Shown here: piece after piece, positions 7,281 to 15,640 of the stretch
How positions within the stretch are numbered: position 1 is the first letter of the stretch
Layout: each line of letters opens with the position of its first letter
NCBI GenBank assembly: GCA_947642455.1
Contig: CANRSN010000014.1
Location: 1 to 53,236 of the forward strand
Length of the DNA: 53,236 bases
Source: an uncultured Clostridiaceae bacterium
GTDB taxonomy: Bacteria; Bacillota; Clostridia; TANB77; CAG-508
Direction: 5' to 3'
Position numbers and translations under genes: made by a program
The notes under the pieces: model-generated
Database searches by the model: none
The model's input: only the letters and a program-made list of their open reading frames with translations
What the model was told of the DNA's origin: nothing

Positions 7281-7391
7281 TTTATGTTACATTTTAGTAA
7301 TATCATTTTATTCGTTTATGTTACATTTTTTTAATGCTTTTAGAGTTTATAACTATATAAATGTATCATAAGTGTATTTATGTTACATTTT
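7281..7391. repeat. Three 15-bp direct repeats upstream of the second recombinase
   Basis: TTTATGTTACATTTT occurs exactly at 7281-7295, 7315-7329 and 7377-7391, all in the same orientation. The intervals are 34 and 62 bp. They flank the translation start of the XerD-like gene, much like recombinase binding sites at internal resolution sites such as the Tn4430 IRS. Confidence 0.8.
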
Positions 7392-7442
7392 TGAAAGATT
7401 AAATATTTACTCTATATATAAGATATAGAGCAAATGCCAAGA

Positions 7443-7727
7443 TTAATTTTTAAGTGATTTATAAATTAATTTTGTACAATCGGAAAAACCTTCTTTATAG
7501 TACAGCCTATTTTTACAATAAAAGCAATCAAAGACTGAATTAGAATAATCTTCAATTAAGTCTTTTAGTTTTTTTCTAATACCAATTTCTATGTTATCAT
7601 CAATAAAATCAGAAAGTTTGTCCATTTTTATTTTTTGTTCATTTTTTAGTGTAGTTACTTCTTCATCTTCAAAGTTTTCATTTTCTACTTTTTGCTCAAA
7701 TAACATATATATAATGTTTTCTTCCAT
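7443..7727 (-). CDS. Small acidic ICE protein with C-terminal YYKEGF motif
   Basis: 94 aa, AAAGGAGG ahead of the ATG. Acidic, helical N-terminus. The C-terminus reads FDCFYCKNRLYYKEGFSDCTKLIYKSL, with the Tyr-x-x-Gly-Phe-x-Asp pattern seen in short proteins of the DUF6809/DUF6664 kind in Firmicute mobile elements. That family link is from memory and weak. Function unknown. Codon use as for the neighbours. Confidence 0.55.
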   Translation of the reverse strand: MEENIIYMLFEQKVENENFEDEEVTTLKNEQKIKMDKLSDFIDDNIEIGIRKKLKDLIEDYSNSVFDCFYCKNRLYYKEGFSDCTKLIYKSLKN

Positions 7728-7951
7728 AATGTTTACCTCCTTTAGAGTAATTGTATCGAATAACGAAAAAAAAGGGAACGCTGAAAGAAAAAGTTTAAGA
7801 AAATTTTTAAAAAGTACATAAAATCTATATAGAAAAGTACAAAAAAAGCCTAAAAATCAAGTAAAAAATATTTTTTAGTGTACATATTGAAAATAAGAAT
7901 AAAAATAAGTACAATGTAAGTGTGTATAAAGATTTATTTATAGTTTTATAC

Positions 7952-8135
7952 TATAATACCCATCTTTAGATGGCATAACTACTAAAAATTAGTTAGTGGT
8001 AGAATTGCTATATTTTATATGGCATAAAATTAGATTTAGGCAACAAGTATGTAGATTATTTGTTGTGCCTATAATAAAAAGGAAAGTGAAATATTTTGGC
8101 AGGTCCCCCTCTGAAATAAATTACTTTCTTTTTTT
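7952..8135 (+). promoter_or_regulatory. Promoter, long structured leader and terminator-like hairpin of the DNA-processing operon
   Basis: A TATAAT stands at 7952-7957 with a weak -35. The transcript would have a ~240-nt leader with several foldbacks: CCATC/GATGG near 7960-7973, and AGGCAACAA with TTGTTGTGCCT (8039-8070). It ends in GAAAGT (8082-8087) pairing with ACTTTC (8123-8128) followed by seven Ts. A terminator-type hairpin 70 nt before the first gene of a 12-kb operon suggests attenuation or antitermination. An open frame across the leader (7996-8241) has no ribosome site and I do not call it. Confidence 0.5.
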
Positions 8136-8204
8136 ATCTAAAAATAAAGGAAAGGAGGATTATCAAAAAAATCTTTTACACAAGTATAGGAAGGAGATTA
8201 AAAA

Positions 8205-8564
8205 ATGGAAAATGGATTTGATTTTGAATTATATGAAATGATATTTACAAATTGTTTTATAAATAGCTCAAGATACGCAAATGGAAATTTAAGAATTAGT
8301 TTATTTGGAGTTGATCCAGAAACAAACGAAACAGCACATTTTGTTGATATTACAGTAGATGCAAAATACAAAAAAACAAGGGAAAATGAAATAATAGTAG
8401 ATTTTAGAAATAAACCTACTTTAATACCACAATTAATAAATCTAGGAATTTTAAAAGAACAAGTTGGTATTTGTGCAATAAATTCAGTAATATACCCTAT
8501 TTATACTATTGATACAAGTAAAATACAAGAAAATCAATATTGTATGCAACTAATTGCTGCATAG
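8205..8564 (+). CDS. DUF4313-like protein, first gene of the DNA-processing operon
   Basis: 119 aa. Ribosome site AAGGAG precedes the ATG. The pattern YANGNLRISLFGVDPETNE, then a beta strand with an acidic turn, then NKPTLIPQLINLGIL matches the layout of DUF4313 proteins found at the head of ICE and phage-like operons. No catalytic residues are evident. A small mixed alpha/beta cytoplasmic protein of unknown role. Confidence 0.6.
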   Translation: MENGFDFELYEMIFTNCFINSSRYANGNLRISLFGVDPETNETAHFVDITVDAKYKKTRENEIIVDFRNKPTLIPQLINLGILKEQVGICAINSVIYPIYTIDTSKIQENQYCMQLIAA

Positions 8565-8578
8565 AAAGGAGTTTAAAG

Positions 8579-9805
8579 GTGAAAGAAAGCAGAAAAGTAA
8601 TATTACCAGTAGCAGGACAGGTCCAACATGGTGAGCAACTAATGGAAAACAACAAGAAAAAAGTAGTAGATTATGGATATTTTATTGCAAAAATTAGAAA
8701 AAATAATATGAAACAATATTTAGATAAGTTTAATGAAATAATAAGAGGTTCATCGAATATTGATATAAAATTTGTAAATAATGACCCATTATCTATTAGG
8801 ATGGAGCGTTCTAATCAAAGTGGAGCTGTTTGTTATTGTTTAGAAAATGAGAGTATAGGAAAACAAATAAATAAAGGGCAATGGCAAGATATTGAATGCA
8901 ATTCAAATTGTAGTTACTTACAAAAAGATGAAAAAGGAAAATCAGCATGTAATAGAATAGCTTGGCTAAAATTTATTATTCCTCAAATAGCAACAGATAG
9001 AATATGGTTAATGAAAATAACAGGTCAAAAATCTATAAATAATTTAAAAGGGTATATTTTACTACAAAAAGCACAGGGAACTTTATTAAGTGGTACATAT
9101 AGTATGTTTTTAGAACAAGAAGAACAAACAAATAGGCTAGGAAAAAAATATAATAACTATATTTTAGATATTTTTAAGAGGGAAGAAACTTCATTAAATA
9201 TTCTTACTTCACAGCAAAAGCAAGAAACATTACAAGAATTAACACCTAAAGAAGTAAAACAAGATAATACTAATGAAGATAAGAAAGAAACAATAAATAC
9301 TAAAGATGTAACTACACAAGAACAAGAAAGTAAGTCAAAACAAACTAAAGCAACTACTTCTAAAACTACTACATCTAAAAAAAGTACTTCTAAAACTAAT
9401 ACTGATATATCTAAAACAAATAGTAATACACCCAAAACTGATTCTAGTACATCTAAAGTAAAAGCATCAGATAAACAGCAAACAAACGACAAAAAATCTG
9501 TAACAGGAAGCAGTAATTTTGATACATCTGATGAAGTAGATACTAATTGGAATAATTATTATATACTTAATGAAGTATATAATAAAATTATTTTTGATGC
9601 AGAAGGAAATGAAAAAAAATATTTAGCAGGAGAATTCTTTGACATCAATGATAAGAAAGTTGAAATTCTGATTAGACCTGAAAATGAAAGCGAATTATTA
9701 GATTGTGGAGAAAGTTCTATAATTATAATGGAAACAAAAGCAGCAATGGGTAATTTATTTGCCATGAGTTTCAAAATCTATAAAAAAAATAAAAAAGTAG
9801 CATAA
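8579..9805 (+). CDS. Recombination-directionality-factor-like (Gp3-type) protein
   Basis: 408 aa from GTG at 8579, chosen because AAAGGAG stands 7 nt upstream; an earlier in-frame ATG overlaps the previous gene. The N-terminal 210 residues follow the phage Gp3/RDF pattern: a beta-rich start, WQDIECNSNCSYLQ...SACNRI (Cys cluster, probable zinc site), then LKFIIPQI and GYILLQKAQGTL. Next is a ~100-residue Lys/Ser/Thr low-complexity linker and a C-terminal beta domain. Gp3-like proteins flip serine-integrase direction, but here the integrase is a tyrosine type, so the role is more likely DNA binding in replication or transfer. Confidence 0.6.
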   Translation: MKESRKVILPVAGQVQHGEQLMENNKKKVVDYGYFIAKIRKNNMKQYLDKFNEIIRGSSNIDIKFVNNDPLSIRMERSNQSGAVCYCLENESIGKQINKGQWQDIECNSNCSYLQKDEKGKSACNRIAWLKFIIPQIATDRIWLMKITGQKSINNLKGYILLQKAQGTLLSGTYSMFLEQEEQTNRLGKKYNNYILDIFKREETSLNILTSQQKQETLQELTPKEVKQDNTNEDKKETINTKDVTTQEQESKSKQTKATTSKTTTSKKSTSKTNTDISKTNSNTPKTDSSTSKVKASDKQQTNDKKSVTGSSNFDTSDEVDTNWNNYYILNEVYNKIIFDAEGNEKKYLAGEFFDINDKKVEILIRPENESELLDCGESSIIIMETKAAMGNLFAMSFKIYKKNKKVA

Positions 9806-9910
9806 AGAAGAAACATATTTATACTACTTATTTTTTTATCTAATACATCAACTTTGTATATTATATCAAAGATAAATCCATATGTAAAGGAAAAAACAGG
9901 TGAAATTGAA

Positions 9911-10099
9911 ATGAATTATAAATATAAGCGTGGAGATATAGTTATTATATATGGACCAGGAGAAAATGATGGAAAATTTTACGAATATAGAATAGCAGTA
10001 ATAATTGATAGAGACCCATATTTTAAGGACTATAATGTACGATTTTACGATGGTACAGAAGATTGGATTTTACCAAAGTATATATACCAAAAAATATAA
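9911..10099 (+). CDS. Small SH3-like hypothetical protein
   Basis: 62 aa from the ATG at 9911 (AGGTGA eight bases upstream); the frame opens earlier at 9854 without a ribosome site. Sequence KRGDIVIIYGPGEND...YRIAVIIDRDPYFKDYNVRFYDGTEDWI is a compact run of beta strands like a KOW or SH3 fold. It is 15 nt ahead of the Rad50-like ATPase gene. Function unknown. Confidence 0.6.
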   Translation: MNYKYKRGDIVIIYGPGENDGKFYEYRIAVIIDRDPYFKDYNVRFYDGTEDWILPKYIYQKI

Positions 10100-10114
10100 A
10101 AGAAAGGAAAAAAA

Positions 10115-11749
10115 ATGAAAATTAATTATATAAAAACTGTAGGGTTCAGAAAATTTAAGGAAGTATTTGAAACAGAATTATTTGATGTAACTAATATTAC
10201 AGGAAAAAACAGAAGTGGAAAGAGCAATATATTGTATGCTATTGTCAACATTATATTAGGAACAAATTTATCTGGAGATGATAAAGTCTGTATTATTAAT
10301 AAAAAGTGTGATGCTTCTTATGGAGAACTACATTTTACAGATAATAAAGGAATAAAACATATATTGATAAGAGGTAAACATAGATATGATAGTACAAAGA
10401 ACTTTATTTCGTTAGATGGTAGAATAGTATCACAAAATGATTTAATAAGTTTTTATAAAGACAAAAAATTATTTCTATCAATAATAAATCCTTTATACTT
10501 CTTAAAGAAAAAGCCAGCAGAACAAAAAGAATTAGTTGATAAATATTTGAATGATATATGTCCTGATAATTTGATGGAGACTGTTTATAATAATTTAGAT
10601 GAACAGGAACAAAAAATATTAGAAGGGATACCGAAAGATATACCAACTTATATAAGTGAAATAAATGGAAATATAAAGCAGATAGAGAATTTAATTTCTT
10701 CATTAAATGGAAAAATTGAATATGCTCAAAATATTGCAAATGAGGAATTACCAAAACATAAAATATTTGATAAAGATGAGGAACTTTTAATTGCAGAGCA
10801 AGAATTATCATACTTAAAGACCAATGATAAAATAGTTGATGAAGAGAAACAAAAGCAAGTAGTAGAAAAACTTAAGAGAGATATTTTAAATAAAGAAACA
10901 GAATTAAATGAATTAGAAAAGGAAATGACATTAGGAAAGAAAAAATACTTATCAATAAAAAATGGTGAAATTTGCATTTGTCCCACATGTAATCAACATA
11001 TACAGGATGAGAGTAAAAATACCACCATATCGAATATGTATAATGATTTAATGTCTAAATATGATAGAAAAAATCTATTAGAAACACAAATAAAAGACCA
11101 GAAATTTAAACTTGCAATGGAAAGATGCAAATATCATTCATTAGAAGGTGAACCTACCATTGAAAAAGAAAAAAGAATTACCATGGTTGAAGAAAATATT
11201 AGACAATTAAAGCAAGAAAAACAAGAAATAGAGTATTTTAATAATGAATTGTCTATAAAGGAGAAAAATATAGAAAATGCAAAACAAGACATAGATAAAT
11301 TTACTAAAGAAAAACAGACAAAGAATCATTTAATTAATAACTTGTCTCTAGCAAAAAAAGTGGCTCAAAAGCTATATATATCCTATATTGAAGAAAAGAT
11401 GAAATTGGCAAAACAATATTTGCAAGATGTAAATGTAAAGTTTTATTCTGTACTTAAGACAACTGGAGAAGTAAAAGAGGACTTTATAATAACATACAAA
11501 AATAACAGTTTAGCAGATTTATCAAAATCGGAAACAATGGCTACAGCATTAGAATTTGCTAATATGTTTAATAAAATTAGTGGTGTGAATTTTCCTATTT
11601 TTATTGATGACTACGAAAGTTGTGTGGATTATGATTTTATTAGTAAATATGCTAATAAAACACAAATAATTGTATCAAAGGTAGAAAAAGGAAATTTATT
11701 AAAAATATCTGATGGAAATAATAAAGATAATATATCAAAAGTTGCATAA
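10115..11749 (+). CDS. Rad50/SMC-like AAA ATPase with zinc hook
   Basis: 544 aa. Walker A GKNRSGKSN at residues ~30-38 and Walker B-like FPIFIDDYESC near 495 enclose two long Lys/Glu-rich coiled coils. The coils meet at a CPTC zinc hook (residues ~290-293). The signature region LADLSKSETMATALEF precedes Walker B. This is the Rad50/SbcC/AAA_23 plan in a short form. It would tether or process DNA ends. No nuclease partner (SbcD-like) is encoded next to it. Common in replication modules of Firmicute ICEs. Confidence 0.85.
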   Translation: MKINYIKTVGFRKFKEVFETELFDVTNITGKNRSGKSNILYAIVNIILGTNLSGDDKVCIINKKCDASYGELHFTDNKGIKHILIRGKHRYDSTKNFISLDGRIVSQNDLISFYKDKKLFLSIINPLYFLKKKPAEQKELVDKYLNDICPDNLMETVYNNLDEQEQKILEGIPKDIPTYISEINGNIKQIENLISSLNGKIEYAQNIANEELPKHKIFDKDEELLIAEQELSYLKTNDKIVDEEKQKQVVEKLKRDILNKETELNELEKEMTLGKKKYLSIKNGEICICPTCNQHIQDESKNTTISNMYNDLMSKYDRKNLLETQIKDQKFKLAMERCKYHSLEGEPTIEKEKRITMVEENIRQLKQEKQEIEYFNNELSIKEKNIENAKQDIDKFTKEKQTKNHLINNLSLAKKVAQKLYISYIEEKMKLAKQYLQDVNVKFYSVLKTTGEVKEDFIITYKNNSLADLSKSETMATALEFANMFNKISGVNFPIFIDDYESCVDYDFISKYANKTQIIVSKVEKGNLLKISDGNNKDNISKVA

Positions 11750-11802
11750 GAAGGTAGAGAAAATCTACCTTCTTACTGTCTTTAGGAAAGGAAGGAATAC
11801 TT

Positions 11803-12195
11803 ATGAAGATTAAAGTTTTACTAGTAATGCCAGACAAGGAGATTCAAACTGTGAAAATACCAGCAAGTATAAAATTCATAAAGGCATTTATAGGAGAAAA
11901 ACTAGAAAAAATAAACTTAAGTGAAGATATAGTACTTATTGCTAATAAAGATGCTAAATTAGAAGAAGTCAATAGAATTGTAGATGATAAGATAGTATTT
12001 GGAACATTTTTAATTACTTCAATTAAGAAGAACCGAATAACATCTATGAAGAAAAGAGATATTAGGAAATATACTAATATTTTCAAATTGAAAAAACATC
12101 AAAAGAAGATAAATAGGTATAGAGATGAATGCTTGGAGGAGTATTATTCATATCAAAGAAAAATAAAAGAAAGAAATGCGAAAAAAGTAGCATAG
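11803..12195 (+). CDS. DUF3846-like protein
   Basis: 130 aa. The core MKIKVLLVMPDKEIQTVKI, then IVLIANKDAKLEEVNRIV and DKIVFGTFLITS, matches the DUF3846 signature (a strand with N-E/D-G/A-K-L, then N-R, then G-T-F). The C-terminal 50 residues are an added basic helix (KKHQKKINRYRDE). DUF3846 proteins are usual in ICE and phage DNA modules. Role unknown. AGGAAAGGAAGG upstream; a small foldback around 11750-11777 separates it from the ATPase gene. Confidence 0.65.
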   Translation: MKIKVLLVMPDKEIQTVKIPASIKFIKAFIGEKLEKINLSEDIVLIANKDAKLEEVNRIVDDKIVFGTFLITSIKKNRITSMKKRDIRKYTNIFKLKKHQKKINRYRDECLEEYYSYQRKIKERNAKKVA

Positions 12196-12215
12196 TAAAG
12201 GAAGGATAGATTTTT

Positions 12216-12857
12216 ATGAAAAGATTTATAGTGATGGTTATATTAAAACCTGATATACAAGAGATAGATTTTGTTCAAAGTGATATTGTTAGCATAATTG
12301 AAAATAATGGTAAAGTTAAAAAAATATGGATGCTAGGAAAAGAAAAAATAAATTATAAAGTAAAGAAATACACAGAGGGTATTCATTTAAAAGTTGAAGT
12401 AATGGCTAGAAAGCACAAAATAGACAAAATAAAAGAGGAATTAAGAAGAAATAGAAATGTAATTTTTTCTATAGTAATGAATGATGAAAAAGAAACAAAA
12501 GATATATCTATATTAAAAAAATGTATAGCTCCATTTAACAGATTATCTAAAGTAAGTAATTCTGATAGAAATGAATATAAAAATAAAGTTTATATGTTAA
12601 TTAGTAAAGATATAAATTTACCTTTTTCAGAGCCAGAAATTCTTAACATTAGTGAAAATAAAAATAGACTATTTGAAAATGCAAATAAAAAGATAAAAGA
12701 ATATATATTTGTTAAGAATTACCATACATTATCAAAATTCAAATCAGTTAAAGATATAGAAATAGAATTAAGAAAAAATGGAAAAGTAGAGTTTTTGACA
12801 CAAGATAATACTTGTATAAAAAAACAATTACTAATTAGAGAAAAATGTTTAATATAA
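12216..12857 (+). CDS. Diverged, extended ribosomal protein S6-like protein
   Basis: 213 aa. Residues 1-95 follow the bS6 fold: MKRFIVMVILKPDIQ (first strand), helix, GKVKKIWMLGKEKINYKVKKYTEGIHLKVEV (the bS6 'LAY..K..G.Y' region), second helix, RNVIFSIVM (last strand). A ~115-residue Lys-rich extension with no known fold follows. The next gene is a standard-length S6 homologue and then ssb, so this is a diverged tandem copy. Being extended and poorly conserved, it may have left the ribosome. This is inferred from fold pattern only. Confidence 0.6.
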   Translation: MKRFIVMVILKPDIQEIDFVQSDIVSIIENNGKVKKIWMLGKEKINYKVKKYTEGIHLKVEVMARKHKIDKIKEELRRNRNVIFSIVMNDEKETKDISILKKCIAPFNRLSKVSNSDRNEYKNKVYMLISKDINLPFSEPEILNISENKNRLFENANKKIKEYIFVKNYHTLSKFKSVKDIEIELRKNGKVEFLTQDNTCIKKQLLIREKCLI

Positions 12858-12875
12858 GAAAGGAATGATTTTATT

Positions 12876-13157
12876 ATGAATAAATATGAAACAGTATTTT
12901 TAATGAATAAAGATATTACAGAGGAAAGAAGAAATGAAATTGTAACCAAAATAAAAGATACTATTTCCAATGATGGAAAAGTTATAGAAGAAAAAGAGTT
13001 AGGAATAAAGAAACTTGCTTACGAAGTAAAAAAACAAAAAGAGGCTTATTATTATTCTATTATTTTTGAGTCAAAAGCAGAATCAATAAATGAAATAGAA
13101 AGAATACAGAGAATTATAGAAGAAATACTAAAATTTATAACTGTGAAAGTAAGTTAA
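12876..13157 (+). CDS. rpsF: ICE-borne ribosomal protein S6 (bS6) homologue
   Basis: 93 aa, the normal bS6 length. MNKYETVFLMNKDITEERRNEIVTKI, GKVIEEKELGIKKLAYEVKKQKEAYYYSI and EILKFITVKV match the bS6 pattern closely, including the L-A-Y-x-V-x-K block. In chromosomes rpsF is followed by ssb and rpsR; here it is followed 20 nt later by ssb but rpsR is absent. A copy of the rpsF-ssb pair therefore appears to have been captured by the ICE. It may bind single-stranded nucleic acid with SSB, or replace host S6. Confidence 0.85.
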   Translation: MNKYETVFLMNKDITEERRNEIVTKIKDTISNDGKVIEEKELGIKKLAYEVKKQKEAYYYSIIFESKAESINEIERIQRIIEEILKFITVKVS

Positions 13158-13177
13158 TAGAAAGGAGAACAAATTTT

Positions 13178-13606
13178 ATGAATAAAGTAATTTTATTAGG
13201 AAGACTTACAAAAGAACCAGAAATCAGATTCACACAAACCAATAATACAATGATAGCAACTTTTTCACTTGCTGTGAATAGAAGATTCGCGAAAGAAGGA
13301 GAAGAAAGGCAAACTGACTTTTTTACTATAGTAACATATCCAAAACTATCAGAATTTGTACAAAAACATTTACACAAAGGGTTACAAATATGTGTTACTG
13401 GTAGACTTCAAAATCGTTCTTGGGAGGATGAAAGTGGAACAAAACACTATGTAACAGAAGTTATAGCAGAAGAAATTTATTTTGCAGATACACCTAGAAA
13501 GACTGATAATGAAAGTGTACTAGGTGCTTCGACATCAGTTAATAGTTCAAAAAATGAAAATCAAGATGATAATAGTATTTTAGAAGGAGATGACCTTCCA
13601 TTTTAG
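13178..13606 (+). CDS. ssb: Single-stranded DNA-binding protein
   Basis: 142 aa. OB-fold opening MNKVILLGRLTKEPEIRFTQ, core ATFSLAVNRRF...TDFFTIVTYPKLSEFVQKHLHKG, GRLQNRSWEDESGTKHYVTEV, disordered linker, and the C-terminal DDLPF tip that recruits replication partners. All SSB hallmarks are present. It protects single-stranded ICE DNA during transfer and replication. AGAAAGGAG precedes the ATG. Second member of the captured rpsF-ssb pair. Confidence 0.97.
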   Translation: MNKVILLGRLTKEPEIRFTQTNNTMIATFSLAVNRRFAKEGEERQTDFFTIVTYPKLSEFVQKHLHKGLQICVTGRLQNRSWEDESGTKHYVTEVIAEEIYFADTPRKTDNESVLGASTSVNSSKNENQDDNSILEGDDLPF

Positions 13607-13638
13607 GAAAGAAATTATATAGATAGGAGGAATACATA

Positions 13639-13914
13639 ATGAATACAAATATTGTGAGTGTAAAATACGAAGATGAATATGCTCCAAAGACTTTTAACGG
13701 AAAGTCATATAGTTACTATACAAATATTGATGTAAATATAGGAGATCTAGTAATAGCTCCTACTGCTCATGGAGAAAAAGTTGCAATAGTAACAGAAATA
13801 AATATTCCAGAACATAAGATAGAGATGATAAAACCATATTTAAAAACAATAGAAACATTAATAAATAAAGAAATTTATTTATATAATAGTGAAATATTAA
13901 AGGAAACAGCATAA
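13639..13914 (+). CDS. PriA N-terminal-like small protein
   Basis: 91 aa. The pattern KTFNGKSYSYYTNIDVNIGDLVIAPTAHGEKVAIVTEINIPEH is like the 3'-DNA-binding domain of primosomal protein PriA (Y-x-Y...G-x-x-V-x-V-P-x...G-x-V). Similar free-standing domains occur in ICE and phage DNA modules. It may recognise replication-fork ends. No helicase part is present. Ends 1 nt before the next gene starts. Confidence 0.6.
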   Translation: MNTNIVSVKYEDEYAPKTFNGKSYSYYTNIDVNIGDLVIAPTAHGEKVAIVTEINIPEHKIEMIKPYLKTIETLINKEIYLYNSEILKETA

Positions 13915-13915
13915 T

Positions 13916-14311
13916 ATGAATGGTAAAAAGATTGCAAAATATTTACAACAAGAATTGTTAAATATGGGATTTATAGTACATCGCTATAATGCATATTCTA
14001 CAAGTTCAATATATTTAAAATTAGATTATGGACTAGCTTGTGGGATTCGTATAGCAGACCACCTAGGCAAAAAAAAATATCATTATAGATTTAATGTTAT
14101 AGAAAATTTTAAGGGAGAAAAGGTCATTGTAAAAAATGGCCTTGTTTGTTACTTTTTTAGCTTTGATGAATTAGAAGATGTACTAGTTGCTGTTCAAAAA
14201 GAAAAACAAGAAAAAGTAAGAAAATATGGAATTGATAACTACAACTTATATATGGAAAAAGAAAAAAAGGAAAATGAGCTTTTTACAAGAGTTAATCAGA
14301 TAGTATATTAA
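13916..14311 (+). CDS. Conserved ICE hypothetical protein
   Basis: 131 aa. The core SSIYLKLDYGLACGIRIADHLGKKKYHYRFNVIENF is a run of beta strands, followed by a helical Lys/Glu-rich C-terminus. I recall similar sequences from Firmicute ICE and plasmid modules but know no function. Its start overlaps the stop region of the previous gene; ribosome site AAAGGA lies within that gene. Confidence 0.65.
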   Translation: MNGKKIAKYLQQELLNMGFIVHRYNAYSTSSIYLKLDYGLACGIRIADHLGKKKYHYRFNVIENFKGEKVIVKNGLVCYFFSFDELEDVLVAVQKEKQEKVRKYGIDNYNLYMEKEKKENELFTRVNQIVY

Positions 14312-14352
14312 ATATAAAGTAATGGAAAAGAATTAGAAGGGAGAGATATATA

Positions 14353-15204
14353 ATGGAATTAAGAAAAATAGTTAATGAGAATAATACATTATATCTTAGT
14401 AATAGTGGCTGTTACTATGATAACGATAATTACAAATTGGTAGGAATTGAATTAAATGATTCAGTATTTATAATAGATAATATTAGTATGTTTCAGAAGA
14501 CAGCCCATTCAAAAGATAAAGATGTAGTGGATTTACGTAGATTATTACCCAATCTTATATATAATAAACTTAATGAACAATTAAGATTATATATTGCAAA
14601 TAACATTGAAGATTACAATATATATAAAAGGAATGATATTGTTAAATTAGTAGATAGAAAAGATAAATATTTTAGACAAGGAAGTCAAGACTATATAGGT
14701 ATATTAGATAAGATAAATGGAAATATAATAGAATTTAGAAGTTATGATATGCAGTTTTTATATAATATTGAAAAGCGAATATTAGATGTAAAAAAAGATG
14801 GTAAAAAGACAATGTTATTGAACTGTTATTATAATCAAGATGAATTAGATACATTAGTATTTCAAGAACAATATAAAAGAGGTATAGCACCTAAAATAGC
14901 ATATGAACTAGGTAGAATATATGATTTTATTAAAAACAAACATACAATAAAAATAATAACAAGTAATGAAGAAAAAATGGTATTTAAAAATAGAGGAGTA
15001 ATAGATAGTTTATATGATTTTATAAAGATAGGTTATTATAATGACCAAAATCTATATATAAGACCAACTAATGATTCTTATTATAAAGGTTCGATACTGT
15101 TAAGTGATATTAAAGCATTACAATATGGAAAAACTTTGTTTTATATAAATCACAATAATCTAAAATATGAAATAGAATACAAAATAGTAAAGAAAATAGC
15201 ATAA
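14353..15204 (+). CDS. Hypothetical protein
   Basis: 283 aa, GAAGGGAGAG before the ATG. Tyr- and Asn-rich, mixed alpha/beta, no signal or membrane segments. No motif I recognise. It ends at a terminator-like hairpin (15206-15228). Codon use matches the operon. Confidence 0.6.
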   Translation: MELRKIVNENNTLYLSNSGCYYDNDNYKLVGIELNDSVFIIDNISMFQKTAHSKDKDVVDLRRLLPNLIYNKLNEQLRLYIANNIEDYNIYKRNDIVKLVDRKDKYFRQGSQDYIGILDKINGNIIEFRSYDMQFLYNIEKRILDVKKDGKKTMLLNCYYNQDELDTLVFQEQYKRGIAPKIAYELGRIYDFIKNKHTIKIITSNEEKMVFKNRGVIDSLYDFIKIGYYNDQNLYIRPTNDSYYKGSILLSDIKALQYGKTLFYINHNNLKYEIEYKIVKKIA

Positions 15205-15205
15205 G

Positions 15206-15228
15206 AGGGCCTTTTTAGGTCCTCTTAA
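15206..15228 (+). terminator. Hairpin within the DNA-processing operon
   Basis: AGAGGGCC (15206-15213) and GGTCCTCT (15220-15227 region) can pair around TTTTTA, followed by an A-rich rather than T-rich stretch. It separates the upstream block from pcfK/pcfJ. It may be a partial terminator or a processing stem. Confidence 0.4.
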
Positions 15229-15247
15229 AATAAAAAAGGAGAGTATA

Positions 15248-15640
15248 ATGAACGGTTTTGATAGATTACAAGAACAGGTAAGGAAGTCTGATGAGAAAGC
15301 ATTAGTACAAGTAGTAGATTATCTACTAACTAGAGATGATATGCAAGACAAATATTTAAAAGAAGAAAAAACAGTTACAGGAATGCGTGACTTTATAGGG
15401 AGTAAAAATAATGAACATAAGAAAAATGGATGGAACTTTGTTCCAAATGAAGTTGTATATTCTTGGGCTGTTATGTATTACTCATTACCCAATAAGTTTT
15501 TAGGAATAGACAAGCCAACAAATACTAAAAAGAAAACGACAACTACTAAAAACAATATTATTCCTCTAACAAAAGAGAATGAAAAAATACAAAAAAAGGA
15601 TATAAAAGAGCAATTATCTATTTTTAAGGAGGATGAATAA
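15248..15640 (+). CDS. pcfK: PcfK-like protein
   Basis: 130 aa. FDRLQEQVRKSDEKALVQVV and the block DFIGSKNNEHKKNGWNFVPNEVVYSWAVMYY fit PcfK-like proteins of conjugative plasmids and ICEs. A Lys/Thr linker and acidic tail (KEQLSIFKEDE) follow. Its stop overlaps the start of the PcfJ-like gene, the usual pairing. PcfK/PcfJ are frequent in Firmicute conjugation modules, with no firm biochemical role known to me. Confidence 0.75.
   Translation: MNGFDRLQEQVRKSDEKALVQVVDYLLTRDDMQDKYLKEEKTVTGMRDFIGSKNNEHKKNGWNFVPNEVVYSWAVMYYSLPNKFLGIDKPTNTKKKTTTTKNNIIPLTKENEKIQKKDIKEQLSIFKEDE

Noticed and set aside
7281-7391. The three 15-bp repeats as a CRISPR-like array
   Set aside because: Unequal spacing (34 and 62 bp), short AT-rich units, no cas genes; position fits recombinase sites.
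7996-8241. 81-codon open frame in the leader of the DNA-processing operon
   Set aside because: No ribosome site, overlaps the hairpins and the true first gene, no family resemblance.
9157-9492. Minus-strand open frame of 111 codons
   Set aside because: Antisense to the Lys/Ser/Thr-rich linker of the RDF-like gene; hydrophobic low-complexity product, no ribosome site.
13639-13914. Full PriA helicase
   Set aside because: Only a 91-aa domain resembling the N-terminal DNA-binding part is present.
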